A DNA stretch of 64,000 nucleotides from Labilithrix sp. Lineage in GTDB: Bacteria > Myxococcota_A > Polyangia > Polyangiales > Polyangiaceae. Positions 1 to 10,184 of the stretch are shown here, one piece after another; within the stretch, counting starts at the first letter, position 1; the number at the start of each line of letters is the position of its first letter. Below the pieces are notes generated by a model. The model did not search any database and was not told the DNA's origin. It was given only the letters and a program-made list of their open reading frames with translations. The stretch lies in contig JAHBWA010000024.1 of the NCBI GenBank assembly GCA_019637195.1, positions 20,261-84,260 on the forward strand. Reading direction: 5' to 3'. Both the position numbers and the translations under genes were made by a program.

Positions 1-1306
1 TGCACGCCTTGACGCACGTCTCGAGCGCGCGGCACGCCGTGTCGGCCCGGCATGCGTCGTAAGGGGCCTTGCACGCGCCGGTCTGCGCGGACGTGACGCA
101 CGCTTCGCACGCCGCCTCCGGGGAGACGCACTTGCCGCCGCCGCACGCGAGCCCACCGCCGCAGGACTTCCCGCACGCGCCGCAGTTGTCGCGATCGGTC
201 TGGAGGTTCGCGCACTCGCTCCCGGTGCCGCACGCCGTCTCGCCGGCGCTGCAGCCCTGGAACGAGGTCGACTCGCTCGAGAGCGTGATCAGATCGAGCC
301 ACCCCTCGGGCTGGACCTCGATGTCCCTGAGCTCGCCCTTCGCCGTGAAGCCCTTCCGGGTCTCCTTGCGCTGGCGCGCGACCGTCAGCGAGAGGTTCCG
401 CGGTCCGGTCGCGTCGTCGTCGTCGCCGAGCGCCGCGTCGATCGCCGAGCGCGGCAGATCGAACTTGCCGTCGGCGTCGTTGGCCTTGCACGTGACGGCG
501 CCGCCGGGGCCCGTGACCGTGACGAGGATGGCGTCGGCGCCGGCCCGCCAGGAGATCGGCACCGCGCCGGTCCCGAAGACCTTGTCGCGCGCGATCTTGT
601 TCAGCGCCGGCGAGGTCTGGAGGAACGTGGTGGCCTTGAACGACTCGTCGAACTTCTCGAAGCCGGCCTCGACCGCGCCCTGCGCCTGGACCGTGATCTC
701 GGCGCCCGCGAGGAACGGCGCGCCGGTGTTGCCGTTGCTCTCGTAGGCATACGGCGGGAACATCGTGATCGACGTCGTCGTGCCGCTGAAGGCGATCGGC
801 CCCGCGTCGAACGACTCGATCTTCGCGCAGACCGCCTTGCCGCTCTTGTCGAGCGTGCAGCTCTCCTCCTCGTCGCACTCCTTCGAGCAGACCGCGATCT
901 TCTTGCAGGTCGACTCGCAGGCGTCGTCGAGGACGCAGGCCTCGCCGTCGTCGCAGCCGGTGAACGAGTCCTTGTTCTCGGTGCACTTCACGCGCGCGAC
1001 GATCTCGCAGGCCGCGTCGAGCTTCTTCTTGCAGGCGCGCGCCTTCCGGGCGTCGGGGACGAACCCGACGCTGACGATCGGGTTCGGGGTGCCGCTGCCC
1101 CCCGAGGCGTGGGTCTCGCCGAGGAGGACCGTCCCGAGCGAGTGCGGCGGCTGGTTCGCCGGATCGTCGGGATCGAGCTCCTCGCCCGGCCCGGCGCCCG
1201 CGTCCCCGGCCCCCGACGGATCGCCGCTCCCGTTGATGGTGGTGGTCGTGCACGCGGCGAGGGCCGCGAAGATGCCGAGGAGCGAGGCGCAGTGAGCGAG
1301 CTTCAT
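1..1306 (-). CDS. Cys-rich secreted lipoprotein (partial, C-terminus off left edge)
   Basis: The start is ATG at 1306 (MKLAHCASLLGIF) and the frame stays open for 435 codons to the left edge, so the C-terminus is missing. Residues 1-19 form a short signal sequence ending in AALAAC, a lipobox, so the mature protein is probably lipid-anchored. A Gly/Asp/Pro-rich linker follows. Next comes a Cys-rich block (CTENKDSFTGCDDGEACVLD), a beta-rich central region with few cysteines, and a second Cys-rich block (CSAGETACGTGSECANLQ, CGACGKSC). Such alternating Cys-rich segments are typical of large secreted myxobacterial lipoproteins without a known function. I recognise no enzymatic domain. PcrA lies downstream of its promoter side on the same strand, but the 53-base gap gives no strong reason to call an operon. 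Confidence 0.8.
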   Translation of the reverse strand, partial: MKLAHCASLLGIFAALAACTTTTINGSGDPSGAGDAGAGPGEELDPDDPANQPPHSLGTVLLGETHASGGSGTPNPIVSVGFVPDARKARACKKKLDAACEIVARVKCTENKDSFTGCDDGEACVLDDACESTCKKIAVCSKECDEEESCTLDKSGKAVCAKIESFDAGPIAFSGTTTSITMFPPYAYESNGNTGAPFLAGAEITVQAQGAVEAGFEKFDESFKATTFLQTSPALNKIARDKVFGTGAVPISWRAGADAILVTVTGPGGAVTCKANDADGKFDLPRSAIDAALGDDDDATGPRNLSLTVARQRKETRKGFTAKGELRDIEVQPEGWLDLITLSSESTSFQGCSAGETACGTGSECANLQTDRDNCGACGKSCGGGLACGGGKCVSPEAACEACVTSAQTGACKAPYDACRADTACRALETCVKAC

Positions 1307-1360
1307 GGCCGAGGGTTACGGCGGCCGGCGCCGAGGCCTTCCCTGAGGAGGTGCGAAAAG

Positions 1361-3793
1361 TCACCCCAGCTTCAGAAAGCGCGCCAGGACCTTCTTCTCG
1401 CCCCAGCCGGGAAAGAACGCGACGACCGCGGGCTCGCTGGCGCTGACGACCTTCATGACCTCGCCGCGACCGAAGCGCTCGTGGACCACCTTGCTGCCGC
1501 GGCGCAGCTCCACGCCCTCGGAGGCGTCGCTCGACTCGTAGTCGACGAAGCGCTCGCCGGGCTCGCGCTGGGGGGTGGCGGCGCCGCCCCTCCGCTGCAG
1601 GGCCGCGGGCCCCGGCCCCCACTCGCTCGGGGCCACCTGGCTCGTCTCGTCGGCCGCGTAAGGGCGCGAGCCCTGCGGGTGGCGCCACGCGCCGGGGGGC
1701 GCGGACGCACGGCGCTCCTCTCGCCACGAGGTCGGCGCCGATCCGCGGTCGATCCAGCGCCCGCTCGAGCCCGCGGAGCGCGCGGCGGCGGTCTCGAGGT
1801 GCTCGATGGCGCCCGGCGGGAGGTCCCCGACGAAGCGGCTCGGCACGCCGAGGCGGGTCGTGCCGAAGATCTGCCGCTGCCGCGCGTGCGTGACGACGAG
1901 GTGCTGGCGCGCGCGCGTGATGGCGACGTACGCGAGGCGGCGCTCCTCCTCCATCTCCTCGGGGCTGCGAGGCTCCTGGCTCCGGTAAGGGAACATGTCC
2001 TCCTCCATCCCCGTGAGGAGGACGAGCTCGAACTCGAGCCCCTTGGCGCCGTGGATGGTCATCAGGGTGACCTTCTCGATGTCGCCGAGCTTGTCGGTGT
2101 CGCTGACCAAGGAGACGCGCTCGAGGAAGCCCTCGAGGGTCGGGGCCTCGCCGCGCGCCTCCGCCTCGGCCTCGTAGTCGCTCATCGAGCCCTCGAGCTC
2201 GGCGAGGTTCTCGAGGCGCCCCTCGGCCTCGGCGGTGTCCTCGTCCTCGAGCGCCTTCTTGTAGCCGCTCTTCGCGAGGACGATCCGCAGGACGTCCGCG
2301 GCCGGGCGGCCCTTGGCCTCGTCCGTCAGCAGGCGGAGGAGCTCGCGGAACTGGCCGAGCCGCTTCTTCGGCGCCGAGCCCAGGTCCTCGGCGAAGTCCT
2401 CGAGCTTCCCGAGCGCCTCGACCAGCGCGAAGCGGTGCGCGCTCGCGTAGGCCGCGAGGCGCTCGACGGTCGTGTGCCCGATCCCGCGCGCGGGGGTGTT
2501 GATGATGCGGAGGAGGTCGACGTCGCTCTGCGGGTTGACGAGCACGCGCAGGTACGCGAGCGCGTCCTTCACCTCGGCGCGGTCGTAGAACTTCGTGCCG
2601 CCGACGATCTGGTAGGGGATGTCGACCGAGCGCAGCGCCTCTTCGAGGACGCGGGATTGGGCGTGCACCCGGTAGAAGACCGCGATGTCCTTCGCGCCGA
2701 TCGCGGCCTCGCGGGCGTCGCGGATCGCGCGGACGACGCACGCGGCCTCGTCGCGCTCGTCGGCGCAGGCGATGACGCGCAGCGGCGAGCCGTCCTCTTT
2801 GTCCGTCCAGAGCTCCTTCGGCTCGCGCGTCGGCGACGGCGCGATGACCGCGAGCGCCGAGGAGACGATGTTCCGCGTCGAGCGGTAGTTCTGCTCGAGC
2901 TTGACCACCTTCGCGTCCGGCCAGTCGCGGCGGAAGTTGCGGATGTTCCGGACGTCGGCGCCGCGCCAGCGGTAGATCGACTGGTCGTCGTCGCCGACGA
3001 CGCAGAGGTTCTTCGTGCGCGCCGCCAGCCGCTTCAGGAGCCGGTACTGGATCTGGTTCGTGTCCTGGAACTCGTCGACGAGGATGAAGTCGAACTTCTT
3101 CTCGAGCGCTTCGCGCGCGCGGAGCACCTCGGCGGGGAACGTGCCGTCGCTCGGCGCTTCGAGCACGCGGACGACCGAGAGGATGAGGTCCTCGAAATCG
3201 AGCGCGTTCGCCGAGCGGAGCGCGGCCTCGTACCGCGCGTAGGCCTTCTGGATCGCGTCGTCGAGGTAGCTGTCGAGGTGCATGTCCGCCGGACCGCGCC
3301 CCTCCTGCTTCTCCTTGTGGATGCGCCCCAGCACCGACTTCGGCGAGTAGCGCCGGTCGTCGAGGTTCATGTCGCGGAGGACGCGCGTGACGACCGCCTT
3401 CTGATCGGTGGTGTCGTAGATGACGAAGCTCTTCGTTCGATCGATCGCCTCGGGGAAGAGCCGCAGGAACTTGGCGCAAGTGGCGTGGAACGTCCCGACC
3501 CACAGGTCGCGCGCCACCGGTCCCAAGAGGTCGGGACGCTCGAGGCGATGGCGCATCTCGCCGGCGGCCTTGTTCGTGAACGTCACCGCGAGGATCCGCC
3601 ACGGGGGGATGCGCTCGCGCGCGACGAGGTTGGCGATGCGGTACGTGATCACCCGCGTCTTCCCGCTCCCCGCGCCGGCGAAGACGAGGAGCGGTCCGGC
3701 CACGTGCGCGACCGCCTCGGCTTGCGGCGCGTTCAGCTCGACCGGCGCTCCTCCAGAAGCCAAGGGAGCGTGGGGCTGGGGCACGTCTTGCAT
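1361..3793 (-). CDS. pcrA: ATP-dependent DNA helicase PcrA/UvrD (SF1)
   Basis: This 810-aa protein has the complete set of SF1A helicase motifs: Walker [10 protein letters not shown] (about residues 38-46), the [10 protein letters not shown] motif, Walker [11 protein letters not shown], motif [17 protein letters not shown], motif IV QNYRST, motif [11 protein letters not shown] and motif [10 protein letters not shown]. The C-terminus (HERFGRGEV...[10 protein letters not shown]) matches the Tudor-like tail of PcrA/UvrD, which contacts RNA polymerase. UvrD/PcrA unwinds 3'-5' in nucleotide excision and mismatch repair and removes stalled replication or transcription complexes. Length is slightly above the usual 720-750 aa because of a Ser/Arg/Pro-rich linker before the tail. 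The ATG at 3793 gives a normal N-terminus, with the Q-motif (LNAPQAEAV) at about residue 20. It is separate from the AddA-like helicase at 27.3 kb. Confidence 0.95.
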   Translation of the reverse strand: MQDVPQPHAPLASGGAPVELNAPQAEAVAHVAGPLLVFAGAGSGKTRVITYRIANLVARERIPPWRILAVTFTNKAAGEMRHRLERPDLLGPVARDLWVGTFHATCAKFLRLFPEAIDRTKSFVIYDTTDQKAVVTRVLRDMNLDDRRYSPKSVLGRIHKEKQEGRGPADMHLDSYLDDAIQKAYARYEAALRSANALDFEDLILSVVRVLEAPSDGTFPAEVLRAREALEKKFDFILVDEFQDTNQIQYRLLKRLAARTKNLCVVGDDDQSIYRWRGADVRNIRNFRRDWPDAKVVKLEQNYRSTRNIVSSALAVIAPSPTREPKELWTDKEDGSPLRVIACADERDEAACVVRAIRDAREAAIGAKDIAVFYRVHAQSRVLEEALRSVDIPYQIVGGTKFYDRAEVKDALAYLRVLVNPQSDVDLLRIINTPARGIGHTTVERLAAYASAHRFALVEALGKLEDFAEDLGSAPKKRLGQFRELLRLLTDEAKGRPAADVLRIVLAKSGYKKALEDEDTAEAEGRLENLAELEGSMSDYEAEAEARGEAPTLEGFLERVSLVSDTDKLGDIEKVTLMTIHGAKGLEFELVLLTGMEEDMFPYRSQEPRSPEEMEEERRLAYVAITRARQHLVVTHARQRQIFGTTRLGVPSRFVGDLPPGAIEHLETAAARSAGSSGRWIDRGSAPTSWREERRASAPPGAWRHPQGSRPYAADETSQVAPSEWGPGPAALQRRGGAATPQREPGERFVDYESSDASEGVELRRGSKVVHERFGRGEVMKVVSASEPAVVAFFPGWGEKKVLARFLKLG

Positions 3794-3868
3794 TCCTTTC
3801 CCCGCTTAGCCCCCCCAGGTTCGTGGCGCCAGGAGCAAGCGCGAGAGCACGCTCCCCGAGACACAGGC

Positions 3869-3899
3869 TTGTTTCCGACCGCGTAACTTCAGGTATAGT
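3869..3899 (+). promoter_or_regulatory. possible promoter of grpE-dnaK
   Basis: A TATAGT hexamer (3894-3899) lies 22 bases before the grpE start, with TTGTTT at 3869-3874. The 19-base spacing is longer than the ideal for a housekeeping sigma factor, so the -35 assignment is weak. I see no CIRCE inverted repeat and no clear heat-shock sigma consensus. Confidence 0.35.
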
Positions 3900-3921
3900 C
3901 GGGGGCCGAGGAACGGCTGAG

Positions 3922-4512
3922 ATGCCTGGACAAAGCGAAGAAAACGACGACGTCGTCGACGAGACGAACGGCGAGGCCTCCCCTACTTCCGGCGCCGAGC
4001 CCGCGGCCCCCCGCGACGCGACCGACCCGGTCGGCGAGGCCAAGGCCGAGGCCGCGCGCATGAAGGACCAGTGGATGCGCACCGCTGCGGACTTCGACAA
4101 TTTCAGGAAGCGCGCGCGGCGCGAGCTCGAGGACACGCGCAAGGCCGGGAAGGAAGACCTCCTGAAGGAGTTCCTCCCCGTCTTCGACAACCTCGAGCGC
4201 GCCATCCAGAGCGCCCAGCGCGCGACGGAGGTGAAGCCCGTGGCCGAGGGGCTCCAGATGGTGCTCCGGCAGTACCTCGACACGCTCTCACGCGGCGGGA
4301 TCACGAAGGTCCCCGGCGTCGGCGCCCAGTTCGATCCGACGCACCACGAGGCCATCCAGCAAGTCGAGACCGACGAGCACCCGGCCGGGACCGTGGTGGC
4401 GGAGGTGCAGCCCGGCTACATGCAGGGCGACCGCCTGATCCGCGCGGCGATGGTCGTGGTCGCGAAGCCGAAGTCCGACGCGACCGGCGGCGAAGGCTCC
4501 GCGTCCGAGTAA
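3922..4512 (+). CDS. grpE: nucleotide exchange factor GrpE
   Basis: GrpE is the nucleotide exchange factor of DnaK. The sequence shows an acidic N-terminus, a long helical coiled-coil section ([19 protein letters not shown]), the GrpE signature ([14 protein letters not shown]) and the beta-wing region ([18 protein letters not shown]). I chose the ATG at 3922 because GAGGAA (3908-3913) sits 8 bases upstream; this gives 196 aa, the normal length. An in-frame ATG at 3823 would add 33 Arg/Ala/Ser-rich residues unlike any GrpE. The dnaK homologue starts 11 bases after the stop, the usual grpE-dnaK arrangement, although dnaK itself is broken. Confidence 0.95.
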   Translation: MPGQSEENDDVVDETNGEASPTSGAEPAAPRDATDPVGEAKAEAARMKDQWMRTAADFDNFRKRARRELEDTRKAGKEDLLKEFLPVFDNLERAIQSAQRATEVKPVAEGLQMVLRQYLDTLSRGGITKVPGVGAQFDPTHHEAIQQVETDEHPAGTVVAEVQPGYMQGDRLIRAAMVVVAKPKSDATGGEGSASE

Positions 4513-4523
4513 TTCGAGGGGAA

Positions 4524-6361
4524 ATGGCGAAGGTCATCGGTATCGACCTGGGCACGACGAACTCCTGCGTGGCGATCGTCGAGACGAGCCCGACCGGCAA
4601 AGTCGACGTACGAATCATCCCGAACGCGGAGGGCGCGCGCACGACGCCGTCGATCGTCGGCTTCACGGCGAGCGGCGAGCGCCTCGTCGGTCAGTCGGCG
4701 AAGCGCCAGGCGGTGACCAACGCCCAGAACACGGTCTACGCCGTCAAGCGCCTCATCGGTCGCAAGTACCGCGACTCCGAGACGATGCGCCAGGTCGAGC
4801 GGAGCCCGTACAAGATCATCGAGGCACCGAACGGCGACGCGTGGGTCTCGGTCGCCGGAAAGGACATGTCTCCCCCCGAGGTGAGCGCGATGGTGCTCGC
4901 CCGGATGAAGGAGATCGCCGAGGCGTACCTCGGCGAGACGGTCACCGACGCCGTCGTCACCGTCCCCGCCTACTTCGACGACGCCCAGCGCCAGGCTACC
5001 CGCGACGCCGGCAAGATCGCCGGGCTCGAGGTCCGCCGGATCATCAACGAGCCCACGGCCGCCGCGATCGCCTACGGCCTCGACAAGAAGACCACCGAGC
5101 GCATCGCGGTCTACGACCTCGGCGGAGGCACCTTCGATATCTCGATCCTCGAGATCCAGGAGGGCGTCTTCAGCGTCCGCGCGACGAACGGCGACACCTA
5201 CCTCGGCGGCGAGGACTTCGACCTCACGGTCGTCGACGCGATCGCCGAGTCGTTCCAGAAGGAACACAACGTCGACCTCAAGAAGGACCGGATGGCGCTC
5301 CAGCGCCTGAAAGAGGCCGCCGAGAAGGCGAAGCACGAGTTTCCTCGTCCTCGCTCGAGACCGGAGCCTTCAACCTGCCCTTCATCGCCACGAACCCGAA
5401 GGGCGAGCCGCTCCACGCGTCCAGAAGACGATGACGCGCGCAGCTGAGCTCCTGACGAGCGAGCTCATCGAGCGCAGCCTCGAGCCGCCGCGCTGCCGCT
5501 GCCTCCAGGACGCCAAGCTCACGCCGCAGGACACTAACTCGATCGTTCCTGTCGGCGACACGCGTATGCCCGCCGTCGTGGAAGGCCGTGAAGGAGTTCT
5601 TCGGCAAGGAATGCGAATAAGGGCGTCAACCCGGACGAGGTCGTCGCGGCGGGCGCAGCGGGGCCCAGGTCATGCTCGGCGAGTGAGTTCCCCGTCGAGA
5701 TGCTCCTGCTCGACGTCACGCCGCTCTCGCTCGGCGTCGATGTGGCGGCGGCGTTCACGGTGCTCATCCTGCGCAACACGACGATCCCGACGGAGCGCAA
5801 CGAGATCTTCACGACGAGCGTCGACAACCAGAACTTCGTCCCGATCCACATCCTTCCAGGGCGAGCGCCTGATGGCGCCATGGCCTGCAGCCCGCGCGCT
5901 TTCGAGCTCACGGCAGCCCCGCCCGCGCCGCGGCGCGTCCTTGAAGATCTCCGCATCTTCCGATCGATTGCGAACGGCGTCGTCTCGATCGACGCTGAAG
6001 GACCCGGCACCGGCCGGTCGCAGCAGATGAACATCACGCCGACGAGCGGTCTCTCGAAGACGAGATCGAGCTGCGAATGCCGGCGAGGGCGAGCGCCACC
6101 AGGCCGCCGACGCCGTTCGCAAGGAGCTCGCTTCGAGGTGTGCGCAACCAGGCGGAGACCTTTGCTCTACACGACCGAAGCCGCGCTTCGAGGGCTACCA
6201 GACCTCGTCGACGGCGAGATGATGAGCGCACGCGCGAGAGCTGCAACCGCCTCCGAGAGCTCATCGACCAGCAAGGCGACCTCACGAGCCTCCGCTCGCA
6301 GTACCAGGACCTCGAGGCCCTGACGTTCAAGATCGCCGAGTCGCTCTACGGCACCGGCTGA
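4524..6361 (+). pseudogene. dnaK: dnaK (Hsp70), C-terminal part broken by multiple frameshifts
   Basis: The ATG at 4524 opens a normal Hsp70 ATPase domain: [51 protein letters not shown] and [15 protein letters not shown] are all intact. After KAKHE (about 5338) the original frame reads nonsense to a stop at 5447, but DnaK sequence resumes in other frames: [14 protein letters not shown] (about 5342-5420), [18 protein letters not shown] (from 5431), AVKEFFGKE (5585), GVNPDEVVAAGAA (5622), PVEMLLLDVTPLSLGVDVA (about 5690), NVVSID-type substrate-domain segments to TSGLSK, then LYTTEAALRG and finally QYQDLEALTFKIAESLYGTG before TGA at 6361. At least nine frame changes fall within about 1 kb, while flanking genes are clean. 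Either a genuine pseudogene, so an intact dnaK must exist elsewhere, or a locally poor assembly. Only a truncated ATPase fragment could be made as written. Confidence 0.9.
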
Positions 6362-6493
6362 TCCGCCGCCGCTCGGGTCCGCCGCGCGCGGACGACGGGC
6401 GGCGCCGCTCGGCGGGCAGCGGCGCGCTCCTCCCTTCCCCGCGCCTCGGCGGATGCGTACGCTCGAGGCGTGGGCGACACTCGGGGACTGGGC

Positions 6494-7216
6494 GTGTCCG
6501 AACAACGCAGAGAGGCGCGCTATCCGGCGAGGATCGTCGCGCGGATGGTCCGGCGCGGGCAGGCGGTCGAGCTGCTCACGAACGACGTGAGCTTCCGCGG
6601 CGTGTTCCTTCGGACCGACACGCCGCCCGCGCTGCGTCAGCTCGTGAAGCTCGAGCTCGTCCTGCCGGCGGGGTCCGTGGTGTCGGGCCACGCGATGGTG
6701 GTCCACGTGACGACGCGTCCCGAAGGAGCGCCGAAGGGCGAAGGCGGGGTCCCGGGCGTCGGGCTCCAGTTCTGGGGCCCCATCACGAACGCCCGGGAGT
6801 GGGAGCAGTTCGTCCACCAGCTCAAGGTGCGCGAGCGCGCCGGGATGGCCGCGGCGAAGGCGACCGACAAGGTCCGCCGCGCCTCGGAGCGCTTCAAGCT
6901 GTCGCTCGACGTCGTGCTCGACGGCAAGACCTCGATGACGCGCGACGTCTCCGAGAGCGGGATGGCGATCCGCACCGACGTCGCGCTGCCGGTCGGCACC
7001 CGCGCGCGGATCGACATGCGCGCGGGCGATCGCTGGATGCAATTCGACGTCGTCGTCCGCCGCGCCATCGACGAGCGCGGCTTCCGCGGCCTCGGCGTGG
7101 AGCTCGCCGACCTCGACGCGGCCACGCGCGCGGCCCTCGTCGCGTTCGTCCACCAGAACGCGCCCGGCGACGACGACTCGATCTTCGTCGAGCTGGACGA
7201 TCCCGAGCTCCACTGA
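6494..7216 (+). CDS. tandem PilZ-domain protein (predicted c-di-GMP effector)
   Basis: This 240-aa protein carries two PilZ-like domains. The first has the canonical c-di-GMP-binding signature: RREARYP near the N-terminus, then NDVSFRGVFLRTD in place of (D/N)xSxxG. The second begins at about residue 135 with ASERFKLSLDV followed by TRDVSESGMAIRTD, again with the DxSxxG element but a less perfect Arg motif. A double PilZ protein with no other domain is expected to be a cytoplasmic c-di-GMP-responsive adaptor, often linked to motility or surface functions in myxobacteria. I prefer the GTG at 6494 because GGGGA lies 6 bases upstream; a GTG at 6470 is also in frame and adds 8 residues. The target is unknown. 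Confidence 0.85.
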   Translation: MSEQRREARYPARIVARMVRRGQAVELLTNDVSFRGVFLRTDTPPALRQLVKLELVLPAGSVVSGHAMVVHVTTRPEGAPKGEGGVPGVGLQFWGPITNAREWEQFVHQLKVRERAGMAAAKATDKVRRASERFKLSLDVVLDGKTSMTRDVSESGMAIRTDVALPVGTRARIDMRAGDRWMQFDVVVRRAIDERGFRGLGVELADLDAATRAALVAFVHQNAPGDDDSIFVELDDPELH

Positions 7217-7218
7217 GC

Positions 7219-7243
7219 GGGCGGGGCGTCGCCCCAGCCGCCC
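7219..7243. terminator. GC hairpin between convergent genes
   Basis: GGGCGG (7219-7224) can pair with CCGCCC (7238-7243), and an inner GGGGC/GCCCC pairing is an alternative. It sits between the convergent PilZ and LuxR-type genes. There is no T-run, so it is at best a weak or Rho-assisted terminator. Confidence 0.3.
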
Positions 7244-7257
7244 GGCGCGGCCCCGAG

Positions 7258-8373
7258 TCAGTCGAGCGTGTCGTCGCCCTCGACCAGCGACGAGTCCGGC
7301 GGCGGCGAGATGACCGACGACGGCGCGCTCGACTTCGTCTCCGCGGGCGACATCAGCTTGCGGACGAGGTCGGCGCGGTTGGCGACGCCGAGCTTCTGGT
7401 AGAGCCGGCGGACGTACGTGCGGACCGTGTTCTCCGAGAGCCCCGAGATCGCCGCCACGTTCACGCCGCTGTAGCCCGCGACGAGCAGCCGCGCGATCTC
7501 ACGCTCGCGCTTGCTCAGGCCCTCGATGGGCGCGGCCTTGTCCTGCGGCTCGACGCGGAGGATCGCGCATTTTGCGTTGTTGAAGACGGGGTCACCCTCG
7601 ATCTTCGCGACCGCGACGACCGCGCCCGACGGCAGGCGCGGCGGCGTCGGCAGGGCCTCTTGCTTGGCGCGCGCCTGGAGCGACTGCTCGGCGGCGTCGA
7701 CGACGTGGTCTTCGATCGGGAGCACGTCGGTCTCCCACTCGACGCCGCGCTCGCGGTTGGCCGCCCAGAGGACCTTCTTGCGCTCGCGGTCCACGACGAA
7801 GAGCGTGCCGCTCACCTTGCTGAAGGCGCGGAGCGCGGCCGCCTCGCGCGAGAGCTCGTCGTAGGCGATCTGCACGCGGGCGCCCGCGGCCACGAAGGGC
7901 CCGAGCGCCTCGAGCTTGTCGACGTCCGCCTGGGTGAACTCTCCCTCGGCCTCGCGACGCTCGAGCCCGGCGAGCCCGAAGAGAACGCCGCCCTCGTGGA
8001 GGAAGAAGAGGAGCGCGTGCTTCATCCCGCTCTCCGCGTGCGCCGCGAAGTAGGGCAGCTTCATCCGCTCGTCGTCCGGATAGAGCTCGTTCGCGAGGTA
8101 GACGCGGCGCGTCGTCTCGACGACGCTCTTGGTCTCGAAGCCGAACGCCTGGGTCAGCCGGACGGCGCCGTTCGATTTCAGGGCACGAGCCGCGCCGTCG
8201 ACGACCCGCGACGAATCGGCGTAGGCCCGCGCGTCCTCCGTCCCGAAGCAGACGAACGCGCCCGACGCGGGGACGAGCTGACGCATCGCGTCCATGACGC
8301 GCCGCCGGAAGCTCGCCCGCGTGCCGTGCTGAACCACCGAGAGTCGCGCCGCATCAAGCCCAGCCTGTTCCAT
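7258..8373 (-). CDS. LuxR-type transcriptional regulator
   Basis: This 371-aa protein ends in a LuxR/FixJ helix-turn-helix (LSKREREIARLLVAGYSG, then LSENTVRTYVRRLYQKL, about residues 285-340), the classical DNA-binding region. The N-terminal ~270 residues have no receiver-domain phosphorylation motif and look like a GAF/PAS-type sensory region whose ligand I cannot name. The ATG at 8373 is preferred because GGAGAGG lies just upstream; a longer frame opens at 8490 but would overlap the divergent gene at 8475 and adds a low-complexity leader. It is divergent from the metallolyase gene, with about 100 bases between the two starts, so it may regulate that gene. That link is inference only. Confidence 0.85.
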   Translation of the reverse strand: MEQAGLDAARLSVVQHGTRASFRRRVMDAMRQLVPASGAFVCFGTEDARAYADSSRVVDGAARALKSNGAVRLTQAFGFETKSVVETTRRVYLANELYPDDERMKLPYFAAHAESGMKHALLFFLHEGGVLFGLAGLERREAEGEFTQADVDKLEALGPFVAAGARVQIAYDELSREAAALRAFSKVSGTLFVVDRERKKVLWAANRERGVEWETDVLPIEDHVVDAAEQSLQARAKQEALPTPPRLPSGAVVAVAKIEGDPVFNNAKCAILRVEPQDKAAPIEGLSKREREIARLLVAGYSGVNVAAISGLSENTVRTYVRRLYQKLGVANRADLVRKLMSPAETKSSAPSSVISPPPDSSLVEGDDTLD

Positions 8374-8474
8374 CGTCCTCTCCAGGTTCGGGTGCCCGGT
8401 CGGCCCCCTCGTGAGGGTCCGATCGTCGGCGACGCCAGCCGTCCGCAGCGGCGACTTCGTGGCATACTCTACCC

Positions 8475-9737
<1,263 letters not shown>

Positions 9738-9758
9738 TCGACGCCCGCGGCGCGGCGC

Positions 9759-10175
9759 TCAGCGCGTCTCGAAGAGCACCTTCAGGACGAGGCTGAGGCC
9801 GAGGAGCACGATCGGCGCGAAGCCCATCAGCATGCCGAGGACCACGCCGACGAGGCACGGGACGTACTTGCTGCCCATGCGCTTTCGATACTCGTCGGCC
9901 CTAGCCACCATCAGGATCCAGCCGATGCCGCTCGCCAGCGTGAGGATCGAGACGATGGCGAGCTGGTTCACGCACGTCCAGCTGAGGAGGCCGAGCACCG
10001 GCACCGCGATCGCGCTCGAGACGAGGCTGCCGACCGCGCGCAGATCGCCCTCGGCGATGGTCACGCGCGCGGCGCAGCCCCGGCACATGAGGTTCCCGCC
10101 CTTGTCGTAGGTCGCGGTGCTCGGATCCATCATGATCCCGCAGCGCGCACACTGAACGGCACGGTAGTTCGACAC
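9759..10175 (-). CDS. small membrane protein with N-terminal zinc-ribbon-like CxxC pairs
   Basis: This 138-aa protein starts with two CxxC knuckles (CARCGIMMD and MCRGCAA, residues 9-36), which could hold one zinc ion. Three hydrophobic segments follow: about residues 47-72, 73-92 and 105-132, with charged DEYRKRMG between the second and third. A cytosolic zinc ribbon attached to a membrane domain fits. I recognise no family. It lies 9 bases downstream of the 474-aa envelope gene on the same strand and is probably the last gene of that transcript. Confidence 0.65.
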   Translation of the reverse strand: MSNYRAVQCARCGIMMDPSTATYDKGGNLMCRGCAARVTIAEGDLRAVGSLVSSAIAVPVLGLLSWTCVNQLAIVSILTLASGIGWILMVARADEYRKRMGSKYVPCLVGVVLGMLMGFAPIVLLGLSLVLKVLFETR

Positions 10176-10184
10176 GACGACACC

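Noticed and set aside
1109..3886. Plus-strand open frame of 925 codons opposite pcrA
   Set aside because: Its translation is an Arg/Ala/Leu-rich shadow of the minus-strand helicase, which has all family motifs. High-GC codon bias opens such antisense frames.
3823..3921. 33-codon N-terminal extension of GrpE from an upstream ATG
   Set aside because: Arg/Ala/Ser-rich, no ribosome site, overlaps the likely promoter; the ATG at 3922 has a good GAGGAA site.
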